Assembly: GCA_028023455.1 (NCBI GenBank)
Contig: JAQFVV010012545.1
Span: 250,001 to 314,000, forward strand
Source of the DNA: Epiperipatus broadwayi
Lineage: Eukaryota; Onychophora; Udeonychophora; Euonychophora; Peripatidae
Length of the DNA: 64,000 bases
Direction: 5' to 3'
Below, one piece after another: positions 1 to 12,800 of the stretch; position 1 is the first letter of the stretch, and every line of letters starts with the position of its first letter. The translations under genes were made by a program, and so were the position numbers. The notes under the pieces are model-generated. The model did no database searches and was not told the DNA's origin. It saw only the letters and a list, made by a program, of their open reading frames with translations.

Positions 1-152
1 ATAATTTGGATTGAGATTTAAGATTTGCAAAACCTCTCCTCCTCACCAAAAAATTATTGGTGGGTAAGAAGGAGAGGTTCAACTTGATATATTTCAGTTC
101 AAAACACCAGTTTCTTGACTTTTTGATGATCTGTTTATTATTCAAACCGAGC

Positions 153-600
153 TCAGATTGCATCATATTTTGATTTGAATGTATAAATCTGTATACATTC
201 CAATAGGATTTTTGTTTTCCAAGGTGAACTTAGTGATGTTAAATAAACTGTTGATGTAGTTCCTAATATCATCAATCCATTTACTTGCAAATGGTGGGGT
301 GTGTCATTGGGATCAAATGGAAAGTTGATGTTGGCATCAGCTAATTTCAAATAAATTCTCACAATACACTAAATGACTTTTGTGCATAGAAGATCAACAA
401 GAAATGAAGGCCAAGTCCATTTAGTTTCCTGGGCCTTTGCATTTTGACCATATTGATGGCAACACATTTGCCATTCCAAAACAGCTTAGAGCAGATTGAG
501 TTAATATTGGATTGAAACAACTTTGTAGGCTTAATTATGGGTAAAAATAGTTTACACTGGGTAAGATGAGCATATTAAGCAGTGTTGCTTTTCCCATGAG
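153..600 (-). pseudogene. LINE ORF2 C-terminal region, frameshifted
   Basis: On the minus strand from about 598 the frame reads GKATLLNMLILPSVNYFYP and then stops. Shifted into a second frame it continues through an IIKPTKLFQSN block, KLFWNGKCVAINMVK and RPRKLNGLGLH. This is the conserved segment downstream of the RT domain in L1-like ORF2 proteins, a Leu-Pro strand followed by an FxW-GK motif and a Gly-Leu-Gly motif. A further open piece (362-153) probably continues the C-terminus. The frameshift near position 540 and later stops show it is not translated as one protein. Confidence 0.75.
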
Positions 601-804
601 TGACAGAGATCAAAGACAATGACTTCACTACTTTCCTGGTCTTATCCAGAATAGATTGCTGGATCTCTTTCCTCATTAAGATTCTGGACAAGGCAATAGG
701 GAAGCCCAAAAATTTTTGAGGCATAGAAATTAACATTGAAGTTATTGTTGTAACATTGTTATTTTCCAAATGGATGACTGTGTAATTTATACGGAGATTG
801 TATT

Positions 805-1900
805 GCAAAGCATACTCGTCAAGGATTTGTTGTAAGCATGGTAAATGCTTTTTGGAAGAAAAACCGTAACATCGTCAATGTACATGTGATGTACTTCCCC
901 CTCAAAGCAAGCACGTAAGATCCCAGGCAAACTTTGCTCAATTTCTTTAAGTAAACGATTAATATATGTGACAAAACAGAGGGTGATAAGCAGAGACCCC
1001 TGTGGAATAAAGAGGTGAGTGTTTAAACCCAGGCGTCAGGCTACCATCAAGTGAAGTAAATATTGAATGATTCAAAATAAAATTACCAATGATTATGATG
1101 AATACTTTTGGAACCAAACAGTTACTGAGAGTTTGAAACAGGATCGTAGGCAACACAGAGTCAAAGTCGTAAGCAAAGTCCAATTGGATTACTATTAGCA
1201 TAGACTTTCTATGCTGCCTAACATATTCCACAAGAATCATGAAATGATGCATAGCTTCGATAGTAGAAGCTCCTTTGAGAGCAAATTGGTGAGTTGAAAT
1301 ATGGGAAAATAACTGGCCTTGGATTCTGTCCTTGATAGTAGACTCAATAGTTTTGATGAGTAAAGGGGCCATAGATATGGTCGGATATTGGAAAGGTCAT
1401 GATTAATTTGATTTTGTCATAAACGGAACCAAGGCTATAGGGTAAAGGTCTGGTATATTTTAAAAATATGCTAGAACATCAATTACTCTATGTACTATGG
1501 GAGCAGTGAAACATCTTAGATGAAGAATAAAGAATGGGATTCCATGTAATCCAGATACCTCTGAACTATGTGTTTCTGTGAAGTGATTTTCACATCCAGT
1601 CATATTATTACAGGTGTCACCAATTTCAAAGTTCACACTCTCTAACCTTGCCTTAAAAAAATTCATTAGCATAAAAGGTGTTCCATAATTGATCTGATCA
1701 ATTGTAATCATGTAAGGTGCAGGCCTCTTAGCAGCATCAATTGCCCAATAGATATTACTATGGGTCCAGTTATGTTGATTTGGCAGGAATAATTTGGCTC
1801 TTTCTTGACACTGAGCAAGCCCCTTTGCTTCTCACAGTACTGGTTCTTAAGATTCATGATGTCTTCATTAGTAGATGATAATCTGGAAACCATACTTCCT
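805..1900 (-). pseudogene. LINE reverse transcriptase domain remnant (YIDD)
   Basis: The open piece at 1372-959 contains an RT finger/palm segment: a QFALKGASTIEA motif, then a motif-A-like LDFAYDFDSV, then a motif-B region ending in LFCHIY. One stop later the next frame gives NRLLKEIEQ and MYIDDVTVFLPK, whose YIDD is the catalytic motif C (882-871). Motif A reads Phe-Ala-Tyr-Asp-Phe-Asp, so it has one inserted residue relative to the usual A-F-D. Pieces at 1893-1460 probably belong to the endonuclease-RT linker (TIDQINYGTPFMLMNFFKAR). Several stops interrupt the domain. Confidence 0.75.
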
Positions 1901-2089
1901 ATAAGGTCAAGTTCTCTAAGTAGTGGTTAGGACCTTTGCTTTTCCTAGTGTAGGTGTCTATTAGTGAGCTTAGAATCCCAACAAAGGCAGACCAAGCATG
2001 TAACAGGGAAAGCAAAAGGATTTGTATTTTATTAAAAAGGATGTACACCTCCAAAAAGATCCACTCGGGAGTATTGGCTTTGTTTAAGT

Positions 2090-2753
2090 CTCAGTTTCGG
2101 ATGTGTTGTGATGACACCAAGGCTGTAAAGTTACGGTATAGTAAAATAATTAAAGCTAAATGGTCAGAAAATGGTAAACTGAAGTTTATCTTTAAGGTCA
2201 TAGAGAGATCAATTAATGTTCTACTATGCAGTGTGTAGAAAGAGAAAAAATTAAAAAAAAAAAAACCCTCTTCACACAAGAAAACCCTATTAAAAAGATG
2301 CAAATATTTCATATTGAATTTATAATAGCTCATGCTGAAGTCCACAAAGCAAATAACAGGGGATATACTACAGTGGAAGCCAAAACATTGATTATTTTGA
2401 TGATTGATAAGACACGATCAGGATCGTTTTTGATATATAGATATATTATGATTATTGGTGTGTTTCCTATAGTTAGGTTTAATATTAAAAGTTCTTTATT
2501 TAAGTAAAGCATCTTTACATGTATCATAGGCCAATTTCCTATTGATCAGAAAGATTATTCCAGAAAAAGCTGTGTCAGATGAGAGATATTGTAATATGCT
2601 ACATTGCTCCAGTATCTGATTAATTTTATAATTTGATTGCCAATGCAGTTTGGTCTCAGAGAAGCACACAATATGCCGATCAACTTTGTCCCCATTGCTT
2701 GATGGAGAAATCATAGTCAAGGGAATTGAGGACCCTGACATTGACTCCACCAA
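2090..2753 (-). pseudogene. LINE apurinic-type endonuclease remnant
   Basis: The 2753-2496 piece carries DRHIVCFSETKLHW followed by GIIFLINRKL. This matches the pattern of LINE endonucleases, where a catalytic Glu lies in an SET/NET-K motif and is followed by a Gly-rich strand. The 2345-2091 piece ends in LPFSDHLALIILL, the terminal S-D-H motif (codons at 2168-2160) that carries the catalytic His of EEP nucleases. The middle of the domain is decayed. The short plus-strand reading frames here are antisense shadows. Confidence 0.7.
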
Positions 2754-2790
2754 TCTTTAGGCTCCTGACATTGATTCCACTAATCATTAG
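2733..2790. repeat. Two imperfect 30 bp tandem units
   Basis: The sequence CCTGACATTGACTCCACCAA and the following bases recur 30 bp later with a few substitutions. The repeat lies at the presumed N-terminal edge of the endonuclease remnant. Only two units are present. Confidence 0.7.
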
Positions 2791-4610
2791 AAATAGAAAA
2801 TGAAAAAAAAAAATAGCCTGGTTTATAGCATTAATGCTCAGTGAGGTTATTAATCAGAATCATCTGATCCATTAAATCTAGTGCAGCACTAGACCGAAGC
2901 TCAGTATATTCAGGTAAGGTGGTTGATTGACTCACTATTGAAGTTTGCTCTGCTTTACTCTGAGTTAAGTTGGGAAGCATTTCATTTTGGTGTCTGTCAT
3001 CAATATTTCATGAGGTGGGTTAAGTTTTCCGTCTGCTTTTGATTCAGTTAACCTGGATCTTTTCTTGTCCTTCTTGGATTAGAAGATTTGTTCATTGCTT
3101 GATGTTGAAGATCATTTCCTAAGTCAATCAGTGATTGAATTATTTGCCTCTTCAGGCTGTGAGCTAGATGAGTCTTCCATCTTCCTTTTCATGCTGCTAT
3201 TAGTTGATTGTAGATCTTTAAGTGAAAGGCTTCATGTTGGTTATGTATTTCCGCATTGGGAGTTCTGTGATGAGGTAGATATACGTCAATACCTTGAGAG
3301 TCAGTGGGGACTCCATTCGACAGATGTGCTGCTCCAGTATGTTGTGCAATAATGTGAGTTGTATATCCATTTCATCTTCAGGTATAGATTATTGTTGACT
3401 TGAAAGAATTTTGATTTAAATTTCATTCATCAGACTGACTCTGTGCAAACTCAGTTGCTTCAGTAACTACTGATTGGTGCTGTTGTCTTAAATTTATAGC
3501 AATGATATACATTTGTGAATTCTAGTTTTCCTCACATTACATATTTGACAAAAATTTTTAATACAGAATTTGATGAGATGAGTCCTTTCACCACAAAAAA
3601 AAAACATTGCGGCCAGACGATCAGACACTTTTTCTCTTCTAATATGGAAGAAATGCCCAGTGGAGAAAAGCCTTTATTAAGTTTTAGTGTAAAGGTAGCA
3701 CTGTTGGAAAGTTGTTCAATACCTGCTCTTTTTTTTCCAGCAGATATCTAAAATACATTATTATACCAAATTTGGCTGTCTTTGAAGGTCCCATAGGCAA
3801 TTCTGGGTCTGTTCATGTTTATCTTTACTAGGTATCGCCGTTTTAACAACAGTTGGCTTCTTCTAAATAATTGCTTTTACATTAAGCTATTTGGATGATG
3901 GTAAACCCTTTTAATCGCATCCTCAAATTGTTGATTCCTTAGAAATTCTAAAAAAAATCATCAGTTGGGAATACAAAAAGGTTACAGTTGTCATTGGTAG
4001 TACTTAAAATCAAAGTGTTGTCACTATGGTAATTTAAAAAAGTTATAACATATTGGTGGGATTCTGGAGTTAAACTGATTGGCTTGATAATTGTCCAGGT
4101 TTATACCATTATTGTTCTGGTTTGGAAGCAGTTCATTTGTTGTATCAGTAATAGTTATCATCATCCGCGAAGTCAAGAGATAGAGTAACGAGAAGATTCT
4201 TCATTTGTGTTCTGCTTTTGTATGTCAGTTTTGCTTTTTCCCACTGCCAATACATAGCTTGGTTTATTCTTCTGATAAGGAAGGCTTATTTTATTTTGTG
4301 ATTGAAAAGGGAAAAAAGAAGCTTGAACAGCTGGAGAACAATTTGTAAATTGTATATTTGCAGCATTTTAGTTAGAATTTAAGCTTGGAAAATCAAGATC
4401 CAACAGTTTTTGTTCAACTTGTAACATACATGGTAGAATCTGAATTTTATTACAGTCACGAGTGTTGTTATGATTTCCACAGTAAGCCTCAGAGTCCAAA
4501 TTTCCATTAGAAACTTGTTGCAAAAAAATAAAATCATTAGATTTACATTGGGAAGTTATTTTCTTAGACCAAAAAGAAATTATTTCTAATTCAAAACAAC
4601 AAAGCATTAC
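2761..4610 (-). pseudogene. Possible LINE ORF1 remnant
   Basis: Directly upstream, in element terms, of the endonuclease remnant lies about 1.8 kb of DNA that is less AT-rich than its surroundings. Short minus-strand open pieces include a Ser-rich basic stretch (MKRKMEDSSSSQPEEANN, around 3200) and a 79-residue piece at 4607-4368 with a Cys-Gly-Asn-His...Cys string that could be a broken CCHC knuckle. The position suggests ORF1 of the same element, but I cannot align it to a known ORF1. The 4610 boundary is where sequence complexity falls, not a proven element end. Confidence 0.3.
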
Positions 4611-4885
4611 TCAAAAGCAAAAGATTGCTACAACCTAATGACCATATTTTCTAAACATATTAAAGAAAAATCTAAATCTTTACAAAATAAATTAAAGTGT
4701 TAAATAAAGAAAGCAATGATTGTAACTCTCAAAATGAAAAAAATAAGTTTAAAAATAATTTATTTCAAGAAGAAATTCCATCACAAAAAAAAACTGAATT
4801 TTGAAAACACAAAGGGCTCTCTACCAGAAGTGGATGCTCTTCAGTGTAATGATGTATTTTGCAATCAAAATGACAATTTAAATCA

Positions 4886-4997
4886 AATTTCAACACAGAA
4901 TTATGAAAAAACAACTAAGAAAAGAACATTATTTTTAAAACAATTTCAACACAGAATTATGAAAAAACAACTAAGAATAGAACATTATTTTTAAAAC
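4886..4997. repeat. 56 bp tandem duplication (two units)
   Basis: The unit starting AATTTCAACACAGAATTATG occurs at 4886-4941 and again at 4942-4997 with one visible substitution (AAGAAAAG versus AAGAATAG). Near identity implies a recent event. Because 56 is not a multiple of three, the 92-residue frame across it is shifted between units, which argues against coding. Confidence 0.9.
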
Positions 4998-5764
4998 AAT
5001 TTAAACTTATTTTTCTATTTGTTAAAAAAAAAAACTGGTTTTCTAATCTCTATAATTATAAAAATAAAGTTTTAATTGAAGCACATGACTGATTAATTTA
5101 AAAAAAAAAAAAAATCTTTAAGGCATGTGAGAGAGGAGAATTAAAAATGTCTCTGCACTTTTGAATTAATTAGCTTTCTTTTAGAGGAAAAGGGGAGAAA
5201 GATGATTCTTGAAAATTTTAAGAAATAAAAATAGGTTTACAGAATAGGCCTCCATCACCTGATCCTTGAATAATAAATCTATTATATATGTACGACTTAG
5301 ATTAGTTTAATATATAAATATATTGGCGTTTGGGTAAAAGCTAAAAGAAAAAGTAAATTTAGCGATATTATTAAAATATGCAATTAAAATTTTTTTTTTA
5401 GTTTGTATAACCTTTTTTTTTAAAATGTGCAATGTAAGTTAACATTTTTTGTTCATTTTTTATGTGATTAAAATAAAAGTTAAAATTGAAAAAATAAAAG
5501 ACATGCAGATTACTAATCCAGATAAACTAAAGAAAAGGAAGAATTCCACACGCAGATTTCAATTAGTAAAATCTTTCTAACTCTGATTAAAGATGATGGA
5601 ATTATGTTTATAAAAAAAAAACTTTGGAACCTAAAACTGATAAAGAATGTACAAGATAAATGTATATTTTTAATAAAAGTAAAAAGATAAAAGTGTGCAC
5701 AGAAGTCTGAAAACTGGACCTTGAGTCCAGTTGGATCAGGTTCTTGTCTGTTTTTTCTTTTGGC

Positions 5765-5797
5765 TGGTCCTGGGTCATGAAAAAAGATCCAGGACCA
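5765..5797. repeat. Hairpin with perfect 9 bp stem
   Basis: TGGTCCTGG at 5765-5773 is the exact reverse complement of CCAGGACCA at 5789-5797, with a 15-base spacer. It lies in a patch with other inverted motifs (for example CTGGA and TCCAG near 5715-5735), which suggests an old foldback element, but no clear ends are visible. Confidence 0.5.
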
Positions 5798-7256
5798 CTC
5801 TATGTGGAAATAATTTGTCACACAGGAGTAGACCGAGGCTTTGGCTGACATCATTCATGAAGACGTCCACCAGAAAAGCTTTCATGACTAGCCTTTAGAA
5901 CCAGGACCAAGAACAAGTTAAAACTAATGGCCATGAGCTCATTCTACCTCATGAAAAACTATGCATAGTATTCAACAATCTTTGTAAACTCACTAAACTT
6001 ACCAATAAGTTAAGATTATTAATATCCCGATTGTGACTAAATTAAGCATTTGCAAACGGTCCTTCATATAAGCTTACAATATAATCCTAATAGAGACATT
6101 AAAGTTTACTATTCAAGAGACTTTTATTTAAGAACTTTAATTGTTTTTTTTCAATTAATTGATTCATGTCTAGATTAGCATGTATGCTCTCCAATTTTAT
6201 TTAACTAATTTATCTTTAAAATGTTTTACTTTGTTAGAATAAAATATTTATTTCTAATATCAACTTTTCATTGTGCGTTATTAATGTTAGGTATCAAATT
6301 TATTAATGTTAGTTTATTAGGATTTGAGCATAATTTACCACTGCCAATACTTGTTGACTAAGCTCCGGGAATAATATCTTAAAAAAAAATATAATAACCT
6401 TATCTATGGTAAACTATGACTCAGTTTTCTTTTAAAATCATTTTCTTTTTTATTTACGATGTGTGATCTTACATGAATCCTGGCACCCTTATAAAAACAA
6501 ATAAAAAGCTGATTCGATTGGCAATCGTAACAATTCCTAGGTAGAGTTGATCAGGAATTATAGTTATGTTTTTAGAAATAAGAGTGAAACATTATTTTTC
6601 ATAACTTGATCAACACATGCAGTTTATTGCATACTGAGAGCTAGTAAAACGGGGAAAATGTTACAATATATATATATATAATATTAATGTAAAACATAAT
6701 ATAAAAAAAAATCATAAAAATAAATAAATAATACAAGTAAAAGAAAAATATCAAACATAATTAGGAATTGTTTTTTTTTACCATGCAAAGATGTTAATGA
6801 TTAGAATTCAACATTTCTGTAATTACTTTCAAGAAAGATTTTTAAAACACCTGGCAAGATATGAAGAGCAGCACATAGGTATGATGACATGGAGATTTCA
6901 TGGTACAATTCACATGGTCCTGAATGGTTCTTTATTCAGATTTTAATAATTGGTTATTATAGAGATAGGCTGTTTCTTCAGAATAGTATATGGCTGAGAG
7001 TGGCATAATTGCCTAGGTAGCCTATTTCTTGTATAAAGGAATGGCAGATCAGCAGGCTTACCATTTTTATGATTGTAGAAACATTCGCACAGGTACATGG
7101 GTCATCAGACTTCAGATGGGTAGCAGTATACCAAATCCATCAGGATTCCAAAGTCACACCCCTGAGATAGTGAAGGGGAAGCAAACAAGCTTCTACTCAC
7201 AAGTGAGCATTATATGTGGCTTCTAGCAGCCACTTAGGGAGATCTTAATGCTGTAG

Positions 7257-7366
7257 AAGAATTCTCATAAAAGATCAGCTTGAAGAATTTTTCTCAAAAG
7301 AACTGGTTGCAGAATTTTCTAATCAAAAGACCAGCTTGACAAATTTTTTTCAACAAAAGGCATCTG
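7257..7366. repeat. Short imperfect tandem repeat, about 28 bp period
   Basis: Four variants of a GAAGAATTTTCTCAAAAGA plus CAGCTT-like unit follow one another: GAAGAATTCTCATAAAAGAT, GAAGAATTTTTCTCAAAAGA, GCAGAATTTTCTAATCAAAA and GACAAATTTTTTTCAACAAA. Units differ by several substitutions and small indels, so the array is old. Confidence 0.65.
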
Positions 7367-8291
7367 CATTAGTTTTAATTAAAAAATATTTTGCTGATAA
7401 TAATTTTGATCAGTGTAATTACAATTGTCTTGTTTATTAATTAAATTTTTTTTCCAAATTCCGAATACCTTTTGTTTATTTGCATTTTCCTTTCAATAAT
7501 CAAGCATCAATTAATATTTTTTTTATTCCAAGGCCAAACATTGTAAACATTCTTATAAATATATAATAAAAAGTGATTATTTTTTTCATTAATTAGATGA
7601 GGTTTCAATAACAATTATAAATATACCTATATGCCCTATAATTAATATGCCTTTACAAATTTTAGTAAAATACAATTTTCAGGAATTTTAATTAGCTCAA
7701 TTTTTTTTAATTAATTGTTTATCAGAATTTTCTAGAATCTGTTATACATTTGAACATGATTAATTGTTTTTCTAATCTCAGCCGACCATTTTGACTCTTT
7801 TTACATACACACACACACGTGCCTTTAGCATATTTTTATAAGTCTTTATATAATAAAATTTAAAATTTCCCTATAAGTTTGAAATTATTTAGATACAAAT
7901 TGGCATAAATTGTAAAACACATATATAGCTTCAATATATACATATTATTAACATGCATAGTAGGCAACAACTATTTTTCAATCTTTGATTAATGCTGTAT
8001 AAAATAAAATGTTATTTGTCAGTATAATTTAACTTAATTTAAATTTAAACAAAAAACATTTTGATATGTGGACACAGAACCACTGAATTGGGCAAACAAA
8101 ACCACTAATGGTTTTTTGTTCTATTTTACTTAGATCCATGCAATTTTTATTATCTTTCTTACCCTTGCCTATTTTGCTTTGCTTTATTTTTTAAATAACT
8201 AATAACAATACTGGATAACAACAATATAGAATGATATCGCTGACATTATTTAAATAAGTGATAAATCAATAATTATCTACATTCACATATG

Positions 8292-9819
8292 CCATATTAC
8301 TTTGAACATAAGATGCTCCCAAATTTAAGACATGGTAAACTTTTAAGCTTGGGAAATTAGGAAAAAACATTTTAAAATGATTTTATTGAAAAATAGGAAA
8401 CCTTTTTATTTACTTAAATAGGAACTAATATAAATACAATAAGCTCATCTAATTTATTGAGAATCTTCAGACATATTTTCATTTGACATCCAGAACTTGA
8501 ATTTCATCTTCACTTAGCAATGCAACATTTAAAAAAAGATTTTTTTGATAAATTTCTTCAGCTATATCTTTCCAAGACTGCAAAACCCACTAAAAATTAT
8601 ATGCATATCATTTGCATTACAGAGTCTTTTTAATAAAGTAAACACCATAACATTTTTATTTAAAAAATAATAATTTAAAATATGGTACTGACATTTAATG
8701 TTATCAGTAATTCTTTATTAAAAACCTTTTCTGAAATGCAGATTTGTCAAATTATTAAAGGAAACCAAAGTTTTATAAAAATAATTGTCTTTTTATAATT
8801 GGCAAAAATAATCTATAATGGTCAACATATAATTTATTTTTCTCATTCACTTACAAATTGTAGGTATACATCATTGATTTCTTTCTCATTTTGTTTTCAT
8901 GTAAAAGTTTTTTTTATATTAAAATCTGAATCACTCTTGTAAAATAATTTATATTTTTACTAAGTATTTTCTGAAAAAATTATAAATGGGTAAAAAAAGA
9001 TTGTAAAATATGTTTTCACTTTGAAATCAAAATGAAGACATGGAAACTATCAGAATCATGTAGAGGACAATAAACAACCAGTCGGAGTGGAGGCAGGTTC
9101 TTATTTCATTATTGTATTGATTTATTAGTCATAAAAAATTCTAAAACATTCATTTTTATTTTGAAATCAAAATGAAGATATCAGAACTGTCAAAATCATT
9201 GACAGGCATTCTCTTGTGTAGAGAACAAGAAACAGTCAACCAGAGTGAAGGCATGTTCTTATCTCATTGCTGTATTGATTTATTAGTTGTAAAAAAATTC
9301 TTAAGATATCCTCAATAAAAATAACGTTAAAATCGCTAAAATAATTTTAAAATATACATTTTCATTTTGAAATCAAAATGAAGATATCAGAACTGACAAA
9401 ATCATTGGCAGGCATTATCTTGTGTAGAGAACAAGAAACAATCAATCAGAATGAAGACAGGTTATCTCATTGTTGTATTGATTTATTAATTGTAAAAAAA
9501 TTCTTGAGCTAATTCAGTATGATTTTCTCAATAAAATAACAATAAAATCAGCAAAATAATGATTAAAAGTAGTGGTTTGATACTTAAAGACAAATTATAA
9601 AAGTAATCCCAAAATATTGACATTTAATAATAAATCTTTTTTCTTTTGATTAAAAAAATTTAACATGATATTCTTCACAGGTTAATGATCATGTATATCA
9701 TAAAGCAAAGATCTGAAGAAATGAGATGTTAAAAAATTTTGTTCACCAATTTAAGATGCACTCCCTTTTATGGGTTCGAAAATTGGAAAACAAATGTGTT
9801 TATATTCGTAATAATATGG
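8292..9819 (-). mobile_element. TIR DNA transposon remnant, copy 1, with internal triplication
   Basis: The left end (CCATATTACTTTGAACATAA) and the reverse complement of the right end (ACCATATTATTACGAATATA) form terminal inverted repeats, also shared with the second copy at 16038-16938. Homology to that copy includes a short segment at 8430-8520 that, on the minus strand, is a decayed acidic tail (LLSEDE...). The interior has an AT-rich unit repeated about three times. TA-flanked ends and an acidic C-terminal tail would fit a pogo/Tigger-type Tc1/mariner element; this family assignment is inference because no DDE core is readable. Confidence 0.65.
9011..9560. repeat. Three tandem copies of an internal transposon unit
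   Basis: Units begin near 9011, 9151 and 9358, each with TTTGAAATCAAAATGAAGA, then a CATGTAGAGGACAATAAAC or TTGTGTAGAGAACAAGAAAC block, then TTGTATTGATTTATTAG and an A-run. Unit one is about 140 bp and the others about 200 bp. A decayed single or double version is present in the sister element at about 16405-16660. Confidence 0.75.
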
Positions 9820-12800
9820 TACATTCTTTTGAAAACTTCTTGTCAATGTTGACTTTCTGCACAAAATTATATATTTAATCTCTCTTGAAAAAAATAATTT
9901 CATTTCATTTTAAAAGTCTAAAATGGAGGATTAGCTTGCTGACCTATTAGTCTTACTGGAACATTCTTAATCCAATTTCACAATAGATTCTACAAGAAAA
10001 TTTTCATTCTCCTTGGCATTATCAAATAGTTTAAATGAAATTTTCTGGATTATTAACAATATAATATGTAAGTCATTCATTTTAATTATTTATTTCAATT
10101 ATAGATTTTTTGCCTTTAAAAATCATCTAATACAGCTAGTATAAATTAATACTATCATTTTCATCTGTTATCAAAGTATATAATCTGTATTTATTTTCCT
10201 GAAATGTACTTATATACAAAGCATTTATAAGATTTACAGTTAGCAAATTTGAAATATAATTTACTTGGGTTTTAGAAACTAAGTTAACACAAATCTAATT
10301 TATTTTAATATGTTGTCAGTGCTGTAGTAATTGTTTATTAATCTGACTTGCCTCAGCAGCAATCTCACGCAGATTTTGAAGTTTTGAACATTACAATGAT
10401 ACTGTAATGTCATTTTAAACCAATCTATAACCTTACATTACAGTGTACAGTTTTATTTCACCAGTTATAATTTTAAAATTATTAGCTGAAAAAAAAATCT
10501 GAAAATGTCATGTAAATCTTTTGGGCTATGACAATAGCCAATTTTCATTACAATGCCATGAGGGAGGTAACCTTAGATAACAAGAGAAATGAGAATTTCT
10601 GATTAGCAGTGTTTTAGCCTGAAGCCAAATAAAATACAAATTTTAATTTTCAGTAATTTGTTTACAAATTAAAGATTATTTATACAATATTTTTGTAAAA
10701 AAAAAAATCCCTGAAAAAAGATTTATTTTTAAATGGACAACTCTTAAAAAATTTGTTATAGCAAAGTAGCAGTTTCTAATGGATAAACAAGAAACACCAT
10801 TGTTAAAACAGTAATTATTTCTTAAAATTTTAATAACAATAAAAATTGTAAAGATTTTTTTTCTTATTTTGGTGATAACAAATCCTAAATATCCCTTGCT
10901 TTTAATAATACAAATTTAAATATTTAATATTTCATTATACTAATTTTTTGAATAAATAAATTATGTCCAATGAAACCAAGTAATGTACAGATAATAATTC
11001 TGTTTAGAAATTTATTTTTATATTTTGCAAATGTAAAATATTAACTTTTAGAATGCCTATCATTTGAAATAATGTGAAATTACCAATATATGACTTAGAA
11101 AAAAGATTTAATTGTAAAAATAATATGTTCCAATACAGAGAAATATGAATGAGTTTCATTAAAGCCTATTCAAAATGGAAAGATGGAGTTTGCAGCTAAA
11201 TAAAATAAAAACTATTATTCTGATTAATCTTATTACATATTTCAATTTAATTATGTTTTCTCCCTACATTTGTAAAGTCGAAATAATATTTTACATGCCT
11301 AGCAAATAATTTAAAAATTCTGAAAATATAATAAAGAAAAAAGATAAATTTGAATGTAAAGATACTGAATGACAAAAAAAATGGACAATATATTATTGGA
11401 TATAGATATTTGTGATCAAACAATAACAATGGAACAGCTGAGCCAGTTTGGAATTAATATCTAACAGATTGGATTAAAATTGGTGGTAAAAATAAAATTA
11501 TACTTCAAATACACATGTGACGTATATAAACATAAATGGTAACAGGATATTCGCAAAAAAGTGGTAATACCTGCAAAATAGTGAGTTCACTGATGCATTA
11601 TGTAGTAAACCATGATTTTAGTCCATTGCTAGGAAGAAATTGGTTCTAATCACTAGGTATTCATGTAAATGCAAATAAAAATTTATTAAATTTCAAAATG
11701 TTAAACAGTGCAGTTATAAAGAAGTGAATGTGGAAAAAGTCTACGACCCCTCAGATTCAATTTACAAAATTTTTACCATCTACTTGTAAAAATGATAAAG
11801 TTCAAAATTGGGACAAATTCCATTTAGGAGAAAACATATGGATATGTGACCTACTAAATGTAATCCAGAATAAGAGGGAAATGAATAAACATAAACCATC
11901 TTCACTCTAGTTATATGGATACTTTGAGAGATATTCATTGAAATAAAATATTAGAGAAAGAAGTAGAAAAGAAATACTTTATTGGAGAATATAATTAATG
12001 ATTTGGACCAAGATACAGGAGGTAAAAAAATGTAACTACTTCAACAGAAGAAGAGTCACTTCCAAAACTTCACATAAAGAAGACCACGTCATGTTTAAAA
12101 AATAGTAATAAATTAAGTCAGTATTTCCAGAATAGGGGGAGGAATGCAATAACTATGTATATAAAAATGTATATGTAAATATTGTTTATTTTTGGAAATA
12201 GTTTTTTTCACTTCTAAGACATTCCCTTTTGTAGAAAACTATTCTAGAAACTTTACAGAGAAATCCCAATTACAGATTGAAATATCATTTGTATGCAAAT
12301 AAAGGCATCTGCATACAAATGAGCATGGAATATAAGAATCTCTCATGCAAACAGACAAATGAGATTAGAATGGTAAAATTTTAGTAGTCACCAGTGATAA
12401 ATTACTAATAGACTAACAAGTAGCAAGTGAGAGGTATTTGTTTGGGTACCAAAGCACAAGAAAAAAGTTAATTGTGGAGATAGTTAAAATAAACATATAA
12501 ATTGTGCATATCAATGCAAGCATTTATCTGAGTAAGGAAATTGTACACTGTCCCTAATAGATATTTAAATGGCTATGTTAATCATGTCAAAAGATTGGTA
12601 TTTGTTGAAATATTGATGTGAAGGCACAATTGTATAATTGGAGATTACTTCACAGGATAATTTATAGTTTATTTATATTTATGGTTTATTACATTATGTT
12701 GTTTTATCTCATCACTATTGTTGTTATTATACATATATATATATGCTGCAGAAAGGAGTTTGCTATTAACTGAAAGGAGACTCTTTGATTTGGAAGCCTT

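Larger units (their letters stand above)
1..2760 (-). mobile_element. Degenerate L1/Tx1-like non-LTR retrotransposon (LINE), ORF2 part
   Basis: Reading the minus strand from about 2753 to the window edge gives, in the right order, pieces of an apurinic-type endonuclease (2753-2090), a reverse transcriptase with a YIDD box (codons at 882-871), and the C-terminal region typical of L1/Tx1-type elements (600-153). The pieces lie in different frames separated by stops and frameshifts, so this is a dead copy. The 3' end of the element is not in the window. Assignment to the L1/Tx1 group rests on the C-terminal pattern (a GKATLLNM...LP block, then LFWNGK, then a GLGL block) and is less certain than the LINE call itself. 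Confidence 0.8.
5003..8291. other. AT-rich DNA with no recognisable gene
   Basis: Long A and T runs dominate. A more complex patch at 5690-5960 has several short inverted motifs and a 113-codon minus-strand frame (5854-5513) that I do not recognise. A (TA)n run sits at about 6666-6681 and a (CA)n run at about 7805-7818. A moderately complex patch at 6860-7240 holds a short plus-strand frame without recognisable domains. Confidence 0.6.

Noticed and set aside
1954-2238. Plus-strand 94-codon frame
   Set aside because: It is antisense to the LINE endonuclease remnant, whose minus-strand translation has recognisable motifs.
3095-3352. Plus-strand 85-codon frame
   Set aside because: It shows no family signature and overlaps probable minus-strand LINE ORF1 remnants.
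5513-5854. Minus-strand 113-codon frame as a gene
   Set aside because: The N-terminal part overlaps a hairpin-rich patch and the C-terminal part is low-complexity Phe/Ile. No domain is recognisable.
7029-7226. Plus-strand 65-codon frame as a small gene
   Set aside because: Composition is plausible, but there is no homology I recognise; it runs into an old tandem repeat and looks repeat-derived.
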